A DNA stretch of 64,000 bases from Chlorocebus sabaeus (GCF_047675955.1 NC_132914.1:39395521-39459520); one strand, 5' to 3'. Counted from the stretch's first letter, positions 11,421 through 22,400 are shown. The notes: a model not told the origin generated them from the sequence alone. Translations and numbers: made by a program.

Positions 11421-12439
11421 TTTGTGCTTTAGGATGGCAGGTTCTCACAGGCAGAAGAAGCTTATTGTTATTTGTCTGGCAAGATTTGATTTTTTGCCAG
11501 GTGTCCTGGATATTTCCAGCGCTGTTTATAAAGAGGGAGGGAGAGATTGGAGGTGGATACCTGTATGAAATTGATTTTTAAATTCACATGCAGGTGTTTG
11601 GGAAGGGAATGCTTTCTGCACTTCTTTCATTTATTATTTAATAATTATTTTATCTGTTTCTTTTTCTTCTTTTTAATTACAAATTTGTAATTTAAGAACT
11701 TAAACAATGCTTTTTTAATTTATTATTTTTGGTTTTTTTCTGAAGGAAGAGAATCAAAGCATGGGCAGTTTTCATAGAGACCCATCATAATCCCGGAGGC
11801 TTTCCACCTAGGAATGTTTCTCCTGGCCTCCTCACCTTGCTTCCTCCCATCTGCTCCATGGGGCCATCCACCCATCCTCTAACATCCAACAGAGCCCCAG
11901 AAATGCAACAGATGAGCCCTGAAGAGGGAAGGCCTCTGTTAATTTTTATTGAGCCTTGTCAGTAGAAAAGACACACACACACACAACTCACACTGACGAA
12001 GAAGTTCTTAACATTCCCTTCAGCTCTACTTTAGACAGATTTCCTCCTGAGTATAGGCACCTGACCTCCCTTTGCTTGGAGCGTTTACTTTAGAAAATTT
12101 GCAATTATAAATTCTTTCTCTGCCCCTCAGAGATGTAAATCTTCTCCCTGCCTCCTGCCAGTTTCACAACCCAGGAATGCCTTTCTCAAGGACCTGGGAG
12201 TCATCCTTCGGAAAGGTAATCATCAAGAAAGGACAGAGCTCCTCTCAGTCTCTGTGGGAGCATGGGAGCCTAATTTGATGAGCATCAATCTGCAAACACA
12301 ATGTGATGTCCTAATCACATTGACAACTACCCCCATCCCCAGTGTCCACCAATACTTTTCTGCTAGCTCACTCCGTGTTTAAAAACTCTCCTACCTTTTG
12401 TTTCAGAAAAATTGAGTTCAGTCTCTCTCCCCTATTTGC
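11421..12439. other. Unique non-coding sequence
   Basis: AT-rich at the left and mixed to the right, with a short CA run near 11972-11984. No repeat family or exon recognised. Confidence 0.55.
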
Positions 12440-13055
12440 AAAGACCTGAAACCATAAAGCTCCTAAAAGAGATCATAAGGGGAAAGTCCCTTGACACTGG
12501 CTGGAGCAATAATTGTTTTTTTAAATATATAACTCCAAAAGTTCAAAAAAGTTACAAAAGCAAAAATAAATAAACGGTGCTACATCAAATTAGAAAGCTG
12601 AACAGCAAAGAAGACAACGGAATGAAATGGCAACCTACAGATTGGGATAAATATTTGCAAACCATATATCTGATAAGGAGTTAATATCCAAAATTTATGA
12701 AGAACTCATACAACTCAATAGCACAAAAACAACCCAATTTTTTAAATGGGCAACGGACCTGAATACATATTTCACCAAAGAAGACATTGAAGTGGCCAAC
12801 AAGTATATGAAAGGTGCTCGATATAATCAATCATCTGGGAAATGTAAATCAAAGCCACTATGAGATAGCACTTCACACCTTTTCAGATGGCTATTATCAA
12901 AAAGTCAAGAGATAACAAATATTGGAGAGGGTATGAAAAAAGGGGGGGGGACTCTTGTACACTCCTGGTGATAATGTAAATTGATGCAGCCATTGTGGAA
13001 AACAGTATGGAGGCTCCTAAAGAAATTAAAAATAGAATTTCCATATGACCCAGCA
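12440..13055 (+). mobile_element. Old L1 fragment, ORF2 C-terminal region
   Basis: Recognisable late ORF2 blocks in order: ATATCTGATAAGGAGTTAAT, AAAGAAGACATTGAAGTGGC, GATGCAGCCATTGTGGAAAA and TTTCCATATGACCCAGCA. L1MA/L1PB-grade divergence. A run of ten Gs sits near 12942. The match stops at the AluS at 13056 and does not resume beyond it. Confidence 0.85.
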
Positions 13056-13337
13056 GGCCAGATGCAGTGACTCACACCTGTAATCACGGCACTTTGGGAG
13101 GCTGAGGTGGGCGAATCACTTGAGGTCAGGAGTTCGAGACCTGCCTGGCCAACATGGTCAAATACTGTCTCTACTAAAAATACAAAAATTAGCCAGGCTT
13201 GGTGGGGTGTGCCTGTAGTCCCAGCTACTTGGGAGGCTGAGGCAGGAGAATCACTTGAACCTGGGAGGAGGCGGAGGTTGCAGTGAGCAGAGATCACACC
13301 ACAGAACTCCAGTTCAGGTGACAGAGCAAGAGTGCAT
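13056..13337 (+). mobile_element. AluS
   Basis: Starts GGCCAGATGCAG with an AluS-like left arm. The tail has mutated into a GTTT repeat (near 13341-13356). Confidence 0.88.
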
Positions 13338-13360
13338 TTTGTTTGTTTGTTTGTTGTTTA

Positions 13361-13692
13361 AGAAAATATAAAGTAGGCCGGGCGCGGTGGCTCAAGCCTG
13401 TAATCCCAGCACTTTGGGAGGCCGAGACGGGCGGATCACAAGGTCAGGAGATCGAGACCATCCTGGCTAACATGGTGAAACCCCGTCTCTACTAAAAAAC
13501 ACAAAAAACTAGCCGGGCGTGGTGGTGGGCGCCTGTAGTCCCAGCTACTTGGGAGGCTGAGGCAGGAGAACGGCGTAAACCCGGGAGGCGGAGCTTGCAG
13601 TGAGCTGAGATCCGGCCACTGCACTCCAGCCTGGGTGACAGAGCGAGACTCCGTCTCAAAAAAAAAAAAAAGAAAAAAGAAAATATAAAGTA
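13361..13692 (+). mobile_element. AluYR-type Alu with perfect TSD
   Basis: Element at about 13376-13677 flanked by the identical 15-mer AGAAAATATAAAGTA at 13361-13375 and 13678-13692. Diagnostic bases: GCTCAAGCCTGTAATCC, ACACAAAAAACTAGCC, ACGGCGTAAACCCGGG and GATCCGGCCACTGCAC. I associate this combination with the Old World monkey AluYR expansion. Low divergence and a perfect TSD make it one of the youngest insertions in the window. Confidence 0.9.
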
Positions 13693-15000
13693 AATGGAGA
13701 TTTTTAGAAACTGCTAACAGGAAAGCTGGTAAAAAATAAAATAAGATTGTCTCTTGTAAGAAATTCTCTGGATAAACTCTTAAAGCTTTGGATAAAAAGA
13801 ATTAGAGGTTGTAGGCGATTAGCGGTGGCTCACGCCTGTAATCCCAGCACTTTGGGAGGCCGAGGAGGGCGGATCACGAGGTCAGGAGATCGAGACCATC
13901 CTGGTTAACATGGTGAAACCCTGTCTCTACTAAAAATACAAAAAATTAGCTGGGCGTGGTGGCGGATGCCTGTAGTCCCAGCTACTCGGGAGGCTGAGGC
14001 AGGAGAATGGTGTGAAACTGGGAGGCAGAGTTTACAGTGAGCAGAGATCGCGCCACTGCACTCCAGCCTAGGGGACAAGCGAGACTCCATCTCAAAAAAA
14101 AAAAGAAAGAATGAATTAGAGGTTGTCAATCACATGCCCTGCTAGTGAGAAGCGAAATAGTACAAAGATTTCAGGAATGCACTTTGGCAAAGTAGATCAC
14201 CTGCCCTATACATCTACATATACTTTTGAATCAGAAATTCTACATTTAGAAATTTAGCCGAATACAATTTTACGTGTGTGTGCGCGTACATATAGATAAT
14301 GTTTAATACAGTGTTGTTTAAAATAATAAAAATTTAGAGACAACTAAAATGTCTTACAATAAGGAATTAGTTAAATGTAAAAGCAAATCATTAAAAATAA
14401 TTATTTTGATCTACATTATTAACATGCAAAAAGAATTCACATGCTAATCATAATAAAGATACTTTCACTGGAAAAAAGCAAGTTTAAAATGTTATGTAAA
14501 CTCATTGCATTGGAACATGTACATTTCACTCTAATCTTACCTCAAAGAAAGAACAAAAGAATAGATGTTGAACTCTAGTTTATAATATGTATGTTAAAGT
14601 ATTTATAGCTTAAGATTCTAACGACTGCAACTTTAAAATGCTTCAAAAGATAAGGTGGTTTGGTGGATGGACAGAAAGATGGATAGATGGAAAAATGGGT
14701 ATTAGAACAAATATAACAACATTTTTAATTGAAAAGAAACAGATCTATGTAGTACTAGCCCATTTTGGTTATGTGTGTTTTTAAAATTATATATTGACCC
14801 AACTTTTCTCACAAGTCTATAAAAATTGAAGTTATAGAAGTGTAGTGAAGAGAAAGAGAAGGAAAGACTGATAGACTAGAACAAAATGTTGAGAGGGCTG
14901 ATCTCTGGGAGTACTTTCCTCTTTTTCACTTTCTTAACGTTTTTTGTACATTTACCCTACAAGTGTATATTACTTTCATAATTACACAAATAAAGATATG
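13693..15000 (+). mobile_element. Old L1M 3' end (partly uncertain)
   Basis: From 14127 the order TTTGGCAAAGTAG, AAATTCTACATTTAGAAATTTA, a block near 14300-14390 resembling the 'tract of small ORF2 tail', and a terminal CTTAACGTTTTTTGTACATT...CAAATAAAGAT fits an L1MD/L1ME-like 3' end. The left part (13693-13798) is uncertain. An AluY splits it. Confidence 0.5.
13799..14126 (+). mobile_element. AluY with perfect TSD
   Basis: GAATTAGAGGTTGT occurs at 13799-13812 and again at 14113-14126. The element has an AluY-type left arm (GACCATCCTGGTTAACATGG) and GATCGCGCCACTGCAC in the right arm, so it is not AluYR. Its first bases are altered (AGGCGATTAGCGG). Confidence 0.92.
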
Positions 15001-15370
15001 GCAGAGACAGCCCATTGTCTTCTAATATCCAGTCACCTCTTCTTCCCTGATAAAAGAACCCCAATGTTTTAAGTGCGCACATTACGGGCCAGCTAACAAA
15101 AGTGTTAAATGGCCTCTTGTTCATTTCAGTGTGGGCATGTGACTAGGTTCTGGCCGAGGTATAAGTGGAAATGTATAATACTTCTAGAAGCGAGCACTCT
15201 TTTATAAGAATGGAAGTAACACACGGCTGAATAGGAAAGAAGGAGCCTAGGTCTCTGACATTGTGGAATGGCTTCTCCACTCCTGTACCGCCCACTTCTA
15301 AAATTCTTTTACATGGGAGAGAAATGACATGCATCCTGATTCAAGCCATTATTTTCCAGATCTTTATTAC
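15001..15370 (+). mobile_element. Possible ancient LTR-like repeat
   Basis: GTGGGCATGTGACTAGGTTC, GGAGCCTAGGTCTCTGACA and the late TTACATGGGAGAGAAATGAC recur in the same order as in the 27295-27745 block, suggesting one ancient LTR-type family. I cannot name the subfamily. Confidence 0.4.
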
Positions 15371-16004
15371 TCACAGCTAAATGTGTTCCTAACTTATATA
15401 AAAAGATTCATTTTTTAAGTCTTTTTAAAAAAGCGTCTTCTTATAATCCGAATTATAATCTGAATTAATAGTTTCCATGGCTGCAAATATATAATAAAAT
15501 GAAAATAGAAAAGGAGCGATATTTGAAAATAAGGCTAAAATTTAAAAAAAGATAAAATTTGAAGGTAAGCCCAGGATGAAATAAATGTGTATGTACTGGG
15601 TACAAAATGGAAGAGGCTGTGCACAGCTGTAATCTTACTCTTCAAATCAGTGGAGTTTGGGGGGAAAAGAACATTGATTGGTGAGGTAGAAGATGGGACA
15701 GGGATATACCAGGACTGATTGAGACTTCTTAGCCACTGAGGTAAGGCTGGGGCACAACAGGCCGGGGTGCATGGGGAAAGGACCTAAGAGGATTAAAAAG
15801 AGAAGAGCAAGAAAGAGAGACAAACACTTCACCACCTTTACAGTTTTGCCCAAGACTCTCTTTTTTACTAAAGCCCATCACAACTTTCATTATAAACAAT
15901 ATCAAAGTATTTACTCAAAATCTCATGATACAATAAAAGATAGACATGAAATACAGAAAATTGCTAAAAATGGAAGAAAAGGGGTACATTGTAAAGAAAC
16001 TCTT
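15371..16004. other. Unique non-coding sequence
   Basis: No repeat recognised. The longest open frame (15771-16145) runs into an LTR and lacks support as a gene. Confidence 0.55.
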
Positions 16005-16015
16005 TGCTATGGTTT

Positions 16016-17568
16016 TGTGTCTGGAATTAGTGGGTTCTTGGTCTCACTGACTTCAAGAATGAAGCCATGGACCCTCACAGTGACTGTTATAGTTCTTAAA
16101 GATGGTGTGTCCAGAGTTTGTTCCTTCTTTCTGGTGGGTTGGTAGTGTCACTGGCTTCAGGAGTGAAGCTGCAGACCTTTGTGGTGAGTTATGTGGGTTC
16201 GTGGTCTCACTGGCTTCAGGAGTGAAGCTGTAGACCTTCGTGGTGAGTGTTACAGCTCATAAAGGCAGCGTGTACCCAAACACTGAGCATCAGCAAGATT
16301 TATCGCAAAGAGGGAAAGAACAAACCTTCCACAGCCTGCAAAGGCACCACAGATTGCTGCCGGCTGGCTCAGGCAGCCTGCTTTTATTCCCTTATCTGGC
16401 CCCACCCACATCCTGCTGATTGGTCCACTTTACAGAGAGGTGATTGGTCCATTTTACAGAGAGCTGATTGGTCCATTTTGACAGAGTGCTGCTTGGTGCC
16501 TTTACAATCCCTGAGCTAGACACAGAGTGCTAGACAGAAAAGTTCTCCAAGTCCCCACTAGGTTAGCTAGATACAGAATACCAACTGGTGTATTTACAAA
16601 CCTTGAGGTAGACACAGAGTGCTGATTGGTGTATTCACAAACCGGGAGCTAGACACAGAGTGCTGACTGGTGCGTTTACAATCCTTGAGCTAAACAAAGA
16701 GTGCTAGACAGAAAAGTTCTACAAGTCCCCACTAGGTTAGCTAGATACAGAGTACCAATTGGTGTATTTACAAACCCTGAGCTAGACACAGAGTGCTGAT
16801 TGGTATGTTTACCATCCCTTAGCTAGACATAAAAGTTCCCCAAGTCCGCACCAGATTAGCTAGATACAGAGCGCTGATTGGTGCACATACAATCCTGCAG
16901 CTAGATATAAAAGTTCTCCAAGTCCCCATCCGGCTCAGGAGCCCAGGTGGCTTCACCTAGTGGATCCTCCACAGGGGCTGCAGGCAGAGCTGCCGGCCAG
17001 TCCTGAGTCGCAGGTGCGCTCCTCAGACCTTGGGCGGTTGATGGGACCAGGCACCATGGAGCAGGGGGTGGAGCCCATCGGGGAGGCTGGGGCTGCACTG
17101 GAGCCCACAGCGACGGGGCAGGGCTCAGACATGGCGGGCTGCAGGTGCCGAGCCCTGCCCCATGGGGAGGCAGCTGAGGCCCGGCAAGAACTCCAGCCCA
17201 GCGCAGGTGGGCCGGCACTGCTGGGGTACCCAGCGCACCCACCGCAATTGCTGGCCCGGGTGCTAAGCCCCTCACTGCCCTGGGCCAGCAGTGCTGCTAT
17301 GTGTGTGGGGTCACCCAGTGCAGCTGCGCCCATGGCCCTGGGAACTAGCACTGGCCCGGGAGCGCCTAGCACAGTCCTGGTTCCCGCCCGCACCTCTCCC
17401 TCCACACCTCCCCACAAGCAGAGGGAGCCAGTTCCGGCCTGGGCCAACCCAGAGAGGGGCTCCCACAGTGCAGTGGCAGGCTGAAGGGCTCCTCAAGCGC
17501 AGCCAGAGTGGATACCAAGGCCGAGGAGGTGCTGAGAGTGAGGGCTGCTAGCACATTGTCACTGCTCA
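16016..17568 (-). mobile_element. Solo LTR12 (HERV9-type LTR)
   Basis: Read on the minus strand it starts TGAGCAGTGACAATGTGCTA and ends AATTCCAGACACA. Between lie the GC-rich start region, the tandem CCAAT-box section, a TATA-like stretch and the R/U5 part with its repeated 'CACTCCTGAAGCCAGTGA' words. GTTT flanks both ends (16012-16015, 17569-17572), a 4-bp TSD that proves insertion into the MST LTR. About 1.55 kb, near full length; no internal retroviral genes adjoin, so it is solitary. Open frames across the GC-rich half are incidental. Confidence 0.92.
16376..16920 (-). promoter_or_regulatory. LTR12 core promoter and CCAAT array
   Basis: On the minus strand AATAAAAGCAGG (complement near 16376-16388) is the TATA-like element, placing initiation a few tens of bases further, near 16350. 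Upstream in minus-strand terms lie about ten CCAAT-type boxes or close variants (ATTGG-type words near 16420, 16443, 16467, 16492, 16585, 16625, 16668, 16759, 16798, 16876) in repeats of roughly 40 bases with AGCTAGAC spacers. NF-Y and GATA factors are known to act on LTR12 repeats; activity here is inferred. Confidence 0.65.
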
Positions 17569-17656
17569 GTTTGGCTCTGTCCCCACCCTAATCTTATCTG
17601 GAATAAGATTATCCCCACCTGTCAAGAGAGGGACCTGCTGGCAGGTGGTTAGAACA

Positions 17657-18849
17657 CGAAAATTAATTCAAGATGGATTAGAGACTTAAATGTTAGACCT
17701 AACACCATAAAAATCCTAGAGGAAAACCTAGGTAGTACCATTCAGGACATAGGCATGGGCAAAGACTTCATGTCTAAAACACCAAAAGCAACGGCAACAA
17801 AAGCCAAAATTGACAAATGGGATCTCATCAAACTAAAGAGCTTCTGCACAGCAAAAGAAACTACCATCAGAGTGAGCAGGCAACCTACAGAATGGGAGAA
17901 AATTTTTGCAATCTACTCATCTGACAAAGGGCTAATATCCAGAACCTACAAAGAACTCAAACAAATTTACAAGAAAAAAACAAACAACCCCATCCAAAAG
18001 TGGGCAAAGGATATGAACAGACATTTCTCAAAAGAAGACATTCATACAGCCAACAGACACATGAAAAAATGCTCATCATCACTGGCCATCAGAGAAATGC
18101 AAATCAAAACCACAATGAGATACCATCTCACACCAGTTAGAATGGCGATCATTCAAAAGTCAGGAAACAACAGGTGCTGGAGAGGATGTGGAGAAATAGG
18201 AACACTTTTACACTGTGGGAGTGTAAACTAGTTCAACCATTATGGAAAACAGTATGGCGATTCCTCAAGGATCTAGAACTAGATGTACCATATGACCCAG
18301 CCATCCCATTACTGGGTATATACCCAAAGGATTATAAATTATGCTGCTATAAGGACACATGCACACGTATGTTTATTGCAGCACTATTCACAATAGCAAA
18401 GACTTGGAATCAACCCAAATGTCCATCAGTGACAGATTGGATTAAGAAAATATGGCACATATACACCATGGAATACTATGCAGCCATTAAAAAGGATGAG
18501 TTCGTGTCCTTTGTAGGGACATGGATGCAGCTGGAAACCATCATTCTTAGCAAACTATCACAAGAACAGAAAACCAAACACCGCATGTTCTCACTCGTAG
18601 GTGGGAACTGAACAATGAGATCACTTGGACTCGGGAAGGGGAACATCACACACCGGGGCCTATCATGGGGAGGGGGGAGGGGGGAGGGATTGCATTGGGA
18701 GTTATACCTGATGTAAATGACGAGTTGATGGGTGCAGCACACCAACATGGCACAAGTATACATATGTAGCAAACCTGCACGTTGTGCACATGTACCCTAC
18801 AACTTGAAGTTTAATAATAATAAATAAATTTACAAAAAAAAAAAAAAAA
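17657..18849 (+). mobile_element. 5'-truncated L1PA
   Basis: Begins within late ORF2 (AAAATTAATTCAAGATGG) and runs through the ORF2 C-terminus, 3' UTR with its G-rich tract (near 18668-18688) and an A tail to 18849. Remaining frames at 17755-18231 and 18174-18611 overlap in different frames: a small deletion near 18213 broke ORF2. L1PA-grade similarity to the copy at 43409-44575. The TSD is at best a few bases (AACA). Confidence 0.93.
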
Positions 18850-19124
18850 CATGGTGGCAGTTTCCCCCATGCTGTTCTCATGATGGTGAGGGAATTCTCA
18901 CAAGATCTGAAAGTTTTAAAAGTGGCAGTTTCCCCTGTGCACACTCCCTCTCTCTCTCTCTCCTGCTGCCACGTGAGAGGCGCCTTGCTTCCCGCTCGTC
19001 TTCCCCCATGATTGTAAGCTTCCTGAGGCCTCCTCAGCTATGCAGAACTGTGAGTCAATGAAGACTTTTTTCTTTACAAATTACCCAGTCTCAGGGAGTT
19101 CTTTATAGTAAAGTGAAAACACTC

Positions 19125-20412
19125 TTCAAAAAGAAGTCTTATTAATATTTTTTTCCTTAGCATTAAAAAAATAAAAATTAAAAGAGGTTTTCATCAGCTA
19201 AAAGGATTTTCAGCTTCAGCTTTAAAAAATAGTCTGACTTAGGAAATGCCAATAAAAACTACCATTTGAAGGGATGACGAAGTGACTCATTTAATGCTTA
19301 CACTTAGTCTACAAAATGGCAGACAGATAATTTTGAAGTTCCACAGGGGTTTATTACTTCAATGTGAAGTCACGCAGAGCTCCAAGGGAAGTACGTGGCT
19401 GGCAATCAGGCCTCGGAATCAAACAGACCCAGTTTTGCTACTAAATTTTCTTAGGTGCTATTGGTATTAATATTTCCCAGGAATGGAACAAAGAGGATAA
19501 AAGCAAGGATCATACTGTTGGAATATCGTACTGCAGACTGCCCCAGGTTCCCCAACTTTTCTCTCCATTCTGACCCAGAAATAGAGTGGGCCTTCACTGT
19601 CCTGCAACCCAGCCAGCTGCATTTTCCCCTACAGGCTTGAACCCGGGCGGGAGCCTTGAGGATTCCCAGGCTCTGATAAAGGTGTTTAGGTTGTTGCCCA
19701 TTACAATAAAGGAAACTAGCCAGACTCTGAGTCAAATTTCTAAAACTCTTGTGTAAACTCATGTCCTGACCCTCATTGTGCACATGCCTACGTAGAACAT
19801 CCCTTATCTCACTGTCCTTTCTTTGCAAGCATCGCTGCAGCCCCCTCTCTACCTAAGTTTCCCTAATAAATTGATCTCCCTAAAGTTTAGTGCTTCTTTG
19901 GAATCCCAACGAGTTGCATCTGAGGACGATTTGAGGCAATCCCTTGTGGAAATTTCCCTGCTTCTGTTTTTGGAGTGACTCCAGCTACAGTTTCAGCAAG
20001 ACAAGACACCAAGATCTAGCTGAAGAGACACCAGCCAATGATAGGAACAGGTGAAAAAGAGTAGGATTAGGGCCCAGGAAAGCATGAAATAAAGCCCAAC
20101 GAAGAAGCCACATGCGGAGTCTTAAGTGGGAAAAGAATATTGGTTGGGGCTGTGAGTGAAACCATGCAGTAAGGGCTTGACTGTATTTAACCTTGACAGA
20201 CAAGTGGATCTGTAAGGTTAAACAAGTGGTGTTTACAAAGCTGACTGGTGTGTTAATTTGGAAGAGTGGTTTAGAAAAACCTACTCATCACTTGTCTGCT
20301 GCCAGTTAGAAATAAAGCATTATAAGTGATGTTACATTTGTATTTAATCTGAATGATATTATGTTTTGTATCACTTTGGTGCAGAAGTTCTAAACTTTAA
20401 AGAATCTGCTGG
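19125..20412. other. Mostly unique; possible ERV-derived segment
   Basis: At 19690-19960 the words CCTTTCTTTGCAAGCATCGC, CCCTAATAAATTGATCTCCC and CAACGAGTTGCATCTGAGGA resemble the polyadenylation end of an ERV LTR on the plus strand. I cannot assign a family and no paired LTR was seen. The rest is unique. Confidence 0.4.
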
Positions 20413-20540
20413 AAGCCTGGCACAGTGGCGCACACCTGTAGTCCTAGCTACTCAAGAGGCTGAAGCAGGAGGATTGCTTGAGCCCAGGAGTTTGAGACCA
20501 GCCTGGGCAACATAGCAAGAACCCATCTCTACAAAAGAGA
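20413..20540 (+). mobile_element. FLAM (free left Alu monomer)
   Basis: A lone left monomer: GCCTGGCACAGTGGCGCACA, CCTGTAGTCCTAGCTACTCA, then TTTGAGACCAGCCTGGGCAA and CATCTCTACAAAA. The 7SL-like order without a right arm fits FLAM_A. Confidence 0.75.
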
Positions 20541-20840
20541 GAAAGACAGTGTGTGAATCTACTCTAAATAAGGGGAAAAGGACTCCATCATCATGAGTTT
20601 AGAAAACATTAAGCAAAATTAAACACTTTAGAAAAAGACTTCTCAGAGGCTTTATTATGCTAATATGTGCTGTGATAACCAAGAGGAGAATACAGCATGC
20701 AGTGTGTCCCCAGTCCATTAATCATAGGACACATTTTAGCAGGGGGACCGGGAGCAGAGGCACAAATTCCCTTTGGGAGAGGAAAAAGCACAAACTTTCT
20801 TCAGGGCTTACTCTGTGTAGAAAATCATCATCATCATCAT

Positions 20841-21000
20841 TAAATTTTTTAGGAAACATTCTATTTTATAGAATGAAGTGCTGCCTAATTCAACAAAATT
20901 TTTAATAATAATTAAATTTTTAGGGAACACTTATTCTATTTTAATGGAATGAAGTGTTGCTCAATTCAACAAATGAAAAAACCATTTTAAATAATAATAA
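20841..21000 (+). repeat. Diverged tandem duplication, about 72-bp unit
   Basis: Copy one (20841-20910) and copy two (20912 to about 21000) share TTAAATTTTT, GAACA, TTCTATTTTA, GAATGAAGTG, TTCAACAAA and an AATAATAAT tail in order, with small indels. An ATC repeat precedes the first copy. Confidence 0.75.
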
Positions 21001-21454
21001 TGAAATTTGTATAAGTACCTGAAGATACTCATGCTTTGCAAACACCTAGGCCATAGGCCCTCTTAGAAGAAAAAGCACATAGTTCATGTCCTTATCAGAA
21101 AACTGAAGCCAAACCTTGTTTGGGGTAAATTCTTGGCCAAAGATCTAGGAATATCCTAAATTTAATAAGAGATTCTATTTGTATTCAATGAGTGAACAAT
21201 AAAGACTTATAAAAGTCAAACATCAGAAACATTTTATCAACAATGTTTGATCCAGCCCATCTCTATTTATATTGCTTTATTTTTTATAGCACGTACCCAC
21301 TTACATATTATACATTTATTTGTTTGTGGGTTTTTTCCAATTTATAAATTTTAATTTAAAAGTAAACTTCAGTGTCAAAAATGCAAACTTAGGGAGGGCA
21401 GAAATATCACACACAAGTCTGCCACTTCACACTTGGAGGGTTGCATAGTGACTA
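21001..21454. other. Unique non-coding sequence
   Basis: AT-rich; nothing recognised. Confidence 0.5.
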
Positions 21455-21566
21455 GGCAGAGGCGCCCCTCACTTCCCAGACGGTGGGTTGGCCAGGCAGA
21501 GGTGCTCCTCACTTCCCGGAGGGTGGGGCAGCCGGGCAGAGGCGCTCCTCACTTCCTGGAGGGGTG
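21455..21566 (-). repeat. SVA-type VNTR fragment
   Basis: Three tandem units with a period of about 40 bases, each with GGCAGAGG.GC.CCTCACTTCC followed by a GG-rich spacer (starts near 21455, 21494, 21535). This is the reverse complement of the VNTR unit of SVA-type composites. Canonical SVA is hominoid-specific, but the VNTR precursor (SVA2-like) is reported in Old World monkeys. No CCCTCT hexamers or Alu-like part adjoin. Confidence 0.65.
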
Positions 21567-21574
21567 TTTATCTG

Positions 21575-21715
21575 TTTATCGCCTGTTTTCTCACTAGAGT
21601 GTTAGCCCAGTGAGGCTAGAGATTTTGTTTGCTCGCCTCTGTATCTGAATGCCTGGAACTGTGCCACTCTGTCACTGACTAGGGCCCTCAGTAAGTACCT
21701 GATGGTTAAATACTC
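21575..21715 (+). mobile_element. L2 3' end
   Basis: TCACTAGAGTGTTAGCCCAG, GAGATTTTGTTTGCTCGCCT, CTGTATCTGAATGCCTGGAA and CAGTAAGTACCTGATGG follow the order of the L2 3' terminus. Old and diverged. Confidence 0.65.
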
Positions 21716-22006
21716 AAAATAACCCACACTGGTTTCTCAGTCCTCTGCTAGTGAAGTTTTTCCTTTAAATATCTCATATGTCCAAGCATCTAAAATCCTT
21801 ACCCTCATTCCCAGTTAGAGTGAAGAAAGGGAGGTCTATCCATGGTCAAGCTCTCTAGATTTGCCACGGTTATGGGTAAGGTTGGGTCTTTTATTCTTGA
21901 GGGGATTGGAAGTGCTGACTTCCAATGACAACAACATCCTTTCATTTGGGGGTGGCAAGAAGTGAGATTATTCCTTTCTTTCATAGAGTCTTTAAAGAGG
22001 TCCCTG

Positions 22007-22318
22007 GGCCGGGCACGATGGCTCACACCTGTAATCCCAGCACTTTGGAAGGCCAAAGTGAGCAGATCACTTGAGGTTGGGAGTTCGAGACCAGCCTGGC
22101 CAACATGGTGAAACCCCATCTCTACTAAAAATACAAAAATTAGTTGAGCATGGGAGCACACACCTGTAATCCCAGTTACCTGGGAGGCTGGGCAGGAGAA
22201 TCACTTGAATCTGGGAGGTGGAGGTTGCAGTAAGCCAAGATTGTGCCACTGCACTCCAGCCTGGGTAACAGAGCAAGACCCTGTCTCAAAAATAAAATTT
22301 TTAAAATTAAAAAAATAA
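22007..22318 (+). mobile_element. AluS
   Basis: Full-length Alu from GGCCGGGCACGATGG with an AluS left arm; the tail has decayed to an AT-rich AAAATAAAATTTTT run. It lies inside an MLT1 LTR. Confidence 0.9.
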
Positions 22319-22400
22319 AGAGATAATTAACTCTTTAAAGTTCATAGGGGTGGGCCCTAATCCAGAAGGACTGGTGACTATAAGACGAAGAGACACCAGA

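Larger units (their letters stand above)
16005..19124 (+). mobile_element. MST-type MaLR LTR, split twice
   Basis: The LTR survives in three pieces: 16005-16015 (TGCTATGGTTT), 17569 to about 17656 (GTTTGGCTCTGTCCCC... to the AGAACA junction) and 18850-19124 (CATGGTGGCAGTTTCCCCC... to ACCCAGTCTCAGGGAG). Joining them gives the MST/THE1 LTR order in sense orientation. It was split first by LTR12 (TSD GTTT) and separately by an L1PA. The flanks show no MaLR internal sequence, so it is a solo LTR. Confidence 0.88.

Noticed and set aside
16417..16900. Regularly spaced repeats that could suggest a CRISPR-like array
   Set aside because: They are the CCAAT-containing U3 repeats of LTR12 in a primate genome; spacers are themselves repeated.
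16960..17484. 174-codon open frame, with overlapping frames on both strands, in GC-rich sequence
   Set aside because: It lies wholly within the LTR12 GC-rich section. Stop codons are rare there by composition, and the frame is antisense to the LTR.
19690..19990. Possible complete ERV LTR
   Set aside because: Only polyadenylation-end-like words were recognised; no LTR start, pair or TSD, so it is kept as a low-confidence note.
20413..20540. Possible 7SL RNA gene
   Set aside because: Only the Alu-like left portion is present, without the 7SL-specific S domain, so it is a FLAM monomer.
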